A stretch of DNA of 64,000 nt, from NCBI GenBank assembly GCA_040879025.1, contig JBBDLF010000028.1, positions 29,179-93,178 of the forward strand, in the 5' to 3' direction. Below are positions 62,938 to 64,000 of this stretch, one piece after another. The notes under the pieces are model-generated. The model was not told the DNA's origin, did not search any database, and saw only the letters and a program-made list of their open reading frames with translations. This DNA comes from JBBDLF01 sp040879025. Lineage in GTDB: Bacteria > Pseudomonadota > Gammaproteobacteria > Pseudomonadales > Pseudohongiellaceae. How positions within the stretch are numbered: the stretch's first letter is position 1; each line of letters begins with the position of its first letter. The translations under genes were made by a program, and so were the position numbers.

Positions 62938-63687
62938 TCAGGAAGAGTCCTGCAGCATCGCCAGCCACTGCTGCCTGTAGAAAGCTTTGGGGTTAAGGTG
63001 GGATTCTGGCCTGCCCCACAGGTGGGTCAGCAGCTTGATGTCACTCTTTTTGATGAGGCGCAGCTCCATGTAACCGATTGTCCGATATGGCATTTCCAAC
63101 TGGTCCAGTTTCTCCGCGGGGATTTGCCGCAACTGCTGGAGCGTGGCCTCCGGTAGATCCGGTTCCTTGTCGTGAAGAAAGGTCGCCAGAGCCGCGGTAC
63201 GGTAGAGAGCGCGTAACTCGGCTTCCGGGTCGGCGATGGCCTGTTGCAACTCGCGAACGCGGATGCGGTGGATCAGTGTGGCCTGTTGATAGGCACCCCA
63301 CAATGGATAGGCTTCAGTGCAGGCCTGTAGCGCCTCTTCCAGTCGGCCGGCGGCCTTGAGGCGCTGCACTTTTTGTTGCCAGGGCTCCTGATTTTCAGCT
63401 TTGTCCGCTTCAGGCGCGCTTTTGACTGGCATCGCCAAAGAGTCGCGCGTCTTGTGATTGGTCCTGTGACCGGTCCTGTGGCCGGTCCTGTGGCCAGAGG
63501 GGCCATCGCCCTCACTCATATGCTCTTCGTCGGATAGAAACCTGGCTTCCGGATTGATGCGTAACGGGGGGAGGGGGACATTACGCTCGTTGTTGCCTTC
63601 GAATTCCATCGACTGGTACTTGAGCAGGCCGTAGACGATGAGTGCCAGCAGCACAAGTGCGCCAATCACACTGAGAATGATCTCCAT
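62938..63687 (-). CDS. Hypothetical membrane-anchored protein with GHRT repeats
   Basis: A 249-residue protein. An N-terminal membrane segment (residues 3-22) is followed by a short linker with PLPPLRI, three GHRT tetrapeptides and NHKT (65-80), then a helical cytoplasmic or periplasmic domain (WQQKVQRLKAAGRLEEALQAC, a TPR-like pair) to the end. The layout faintly recalls small anchored TPR proteins, but no family is recognised. It lies downstream of the tRNA-Glu terminator on the same strand. Confidence 0.6.
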   Translation of the reverse strand: MEIILSVIGALVLLALIVYGLLKYQSMEFEGNNERNVPLPPLRINPEARFLSDEEHMSEGDGPSGHRTGHRTGHRTNHKTRDSLAMPVKSAPEADKAENQEPWQQKVQRLKAAGRLEEALQACTEAYPLWGAYQQATLIHRIRVRELQQAIADPEAELRALYRTAALATFLHDKEPDLPEATLQQLRQIPAEKLDQLEMPYRTIGYMELRLIKKSDIKLLTHLWGRPESHLNPKAFYRQQWLAMLQDSS

Positions 63688-63911
63688 GCCTGCTCCCTGA
63701 ATACTGCGCGCCGTGTGATCAGCCGAGGAATGTATGAAAAGTCGCTGGCGGATGCCAGGGGCTTTCTCAACAGCCTGTCAGGCGGTATGCCGTAATGCGG
63801 CTGTAGCACGGCAGGGCGCTCATCTTAGCAAACTTATAATTGGACGGTCGATGCTTTTGACCGCAGCCTGTCGTGTGTCCCTGCCGTTTCGGTGTATCGC
63901 TCTTTCCAGGC

Positions 63912-63941
63912 AAAAAAAAGCCCGACCTGTTGTCGGGCTTT
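63912..63941 (-). terminator. Terminator of the tRNA-Glu transcript
   Basis: AAAGCCCGAC / GTCGGGCTTT is a perfect 10-bp stem with a 5-base loop. On the minus strand it runs into a T-tract, directly past the tRNA 3' end. Confidence 0.88.
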
Positions 63942-63945
63942 GAAT

Positions 63946-64000
<55 letters not shown>

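Overview
This is a chromosomal window from a gammaproteobacterium. The evidence is shared gene order and family-level resemblance: tig-clpP-clpX-lon-hupB-ppiD, mltD-gloB-yafS-rnhA-dnaQ, fadB-fadA, and a siroheme sulfite reductase followed by a DUF934 gene. The genus cannot be fixed from the sequence alone. The window is dense, moderately GC-rich and mostly core metabolism. It holds no ribosomal RNA, no CRISPR array and no prophage. Both ends are cut: djlA lacks its 5' part at the left edge, and a tRNA-Glu lacks its 5' part at the right edge.

Layout. 1-3 kb: end of djlA, a REP-associated tyrosine transposase (RAYT) flanked by GTGGGTGTCC-type repeats, and a CDF metal exporter. 3-10 kb: a YlqF GTPase/M16 peptidase operon, bolA, a Bax-like glucosaminidase and a polysaccharide deacetylase. 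10-17 kb: a second GTGGGTGTCC repeat cluster, fadBA, and a tight ttcA-yheU-tusA-xni-pdxB run. 17-19 kb: alaA and msrB. 19-26.4 kb: a two-gene operon with a Slam-like TPR/beta-barrel outer-membrane protein and a 1953-residue secreted FecR-domain protein carrying a (PE)n stalk and six barrel-like repeats. 26.5-33.7 kb: an accessory-looking stretch with an outer-membrane beta-barrel protein, a DUF6502 pair, an alpha/beta-hydrolase without its nucleophile, a GAF/HD-GYP protein, DUF6316 and mobA. 34-43.6 kb: protein quality control (tig, clpP, clpX, lon, hupB, ppiD) and fabI. 43.7-54.7 kb: a POT transporter, mltD, gloB, a methyltransferase, rnhA, dnaQ, nhaB, nudC, sohB and acuI. 54.8-63.7 kb: DUF934/cysI, metH, nfuA, dUTPase and two hypothetical genes, ending in tRNA-Glu.

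Most notable is the 19-26.4 kb operon. It looks like a type XI (Slam) secretion pair, but its cargo would be a non-lipidated, multi-repeat protein joined to a FecR domain. Two CRP-like palindromes lie in the divergent promoter region beside it. Other points of interest are the RAYT with two arrays of its probable target repeats, twin palindromic operators between the DUF6502 gene and a catalytically degenerate hydrolase, and an IscR-type site upstream of nfuA. All calls rest on reading the sequence and on recall of protein families; no database search was run.
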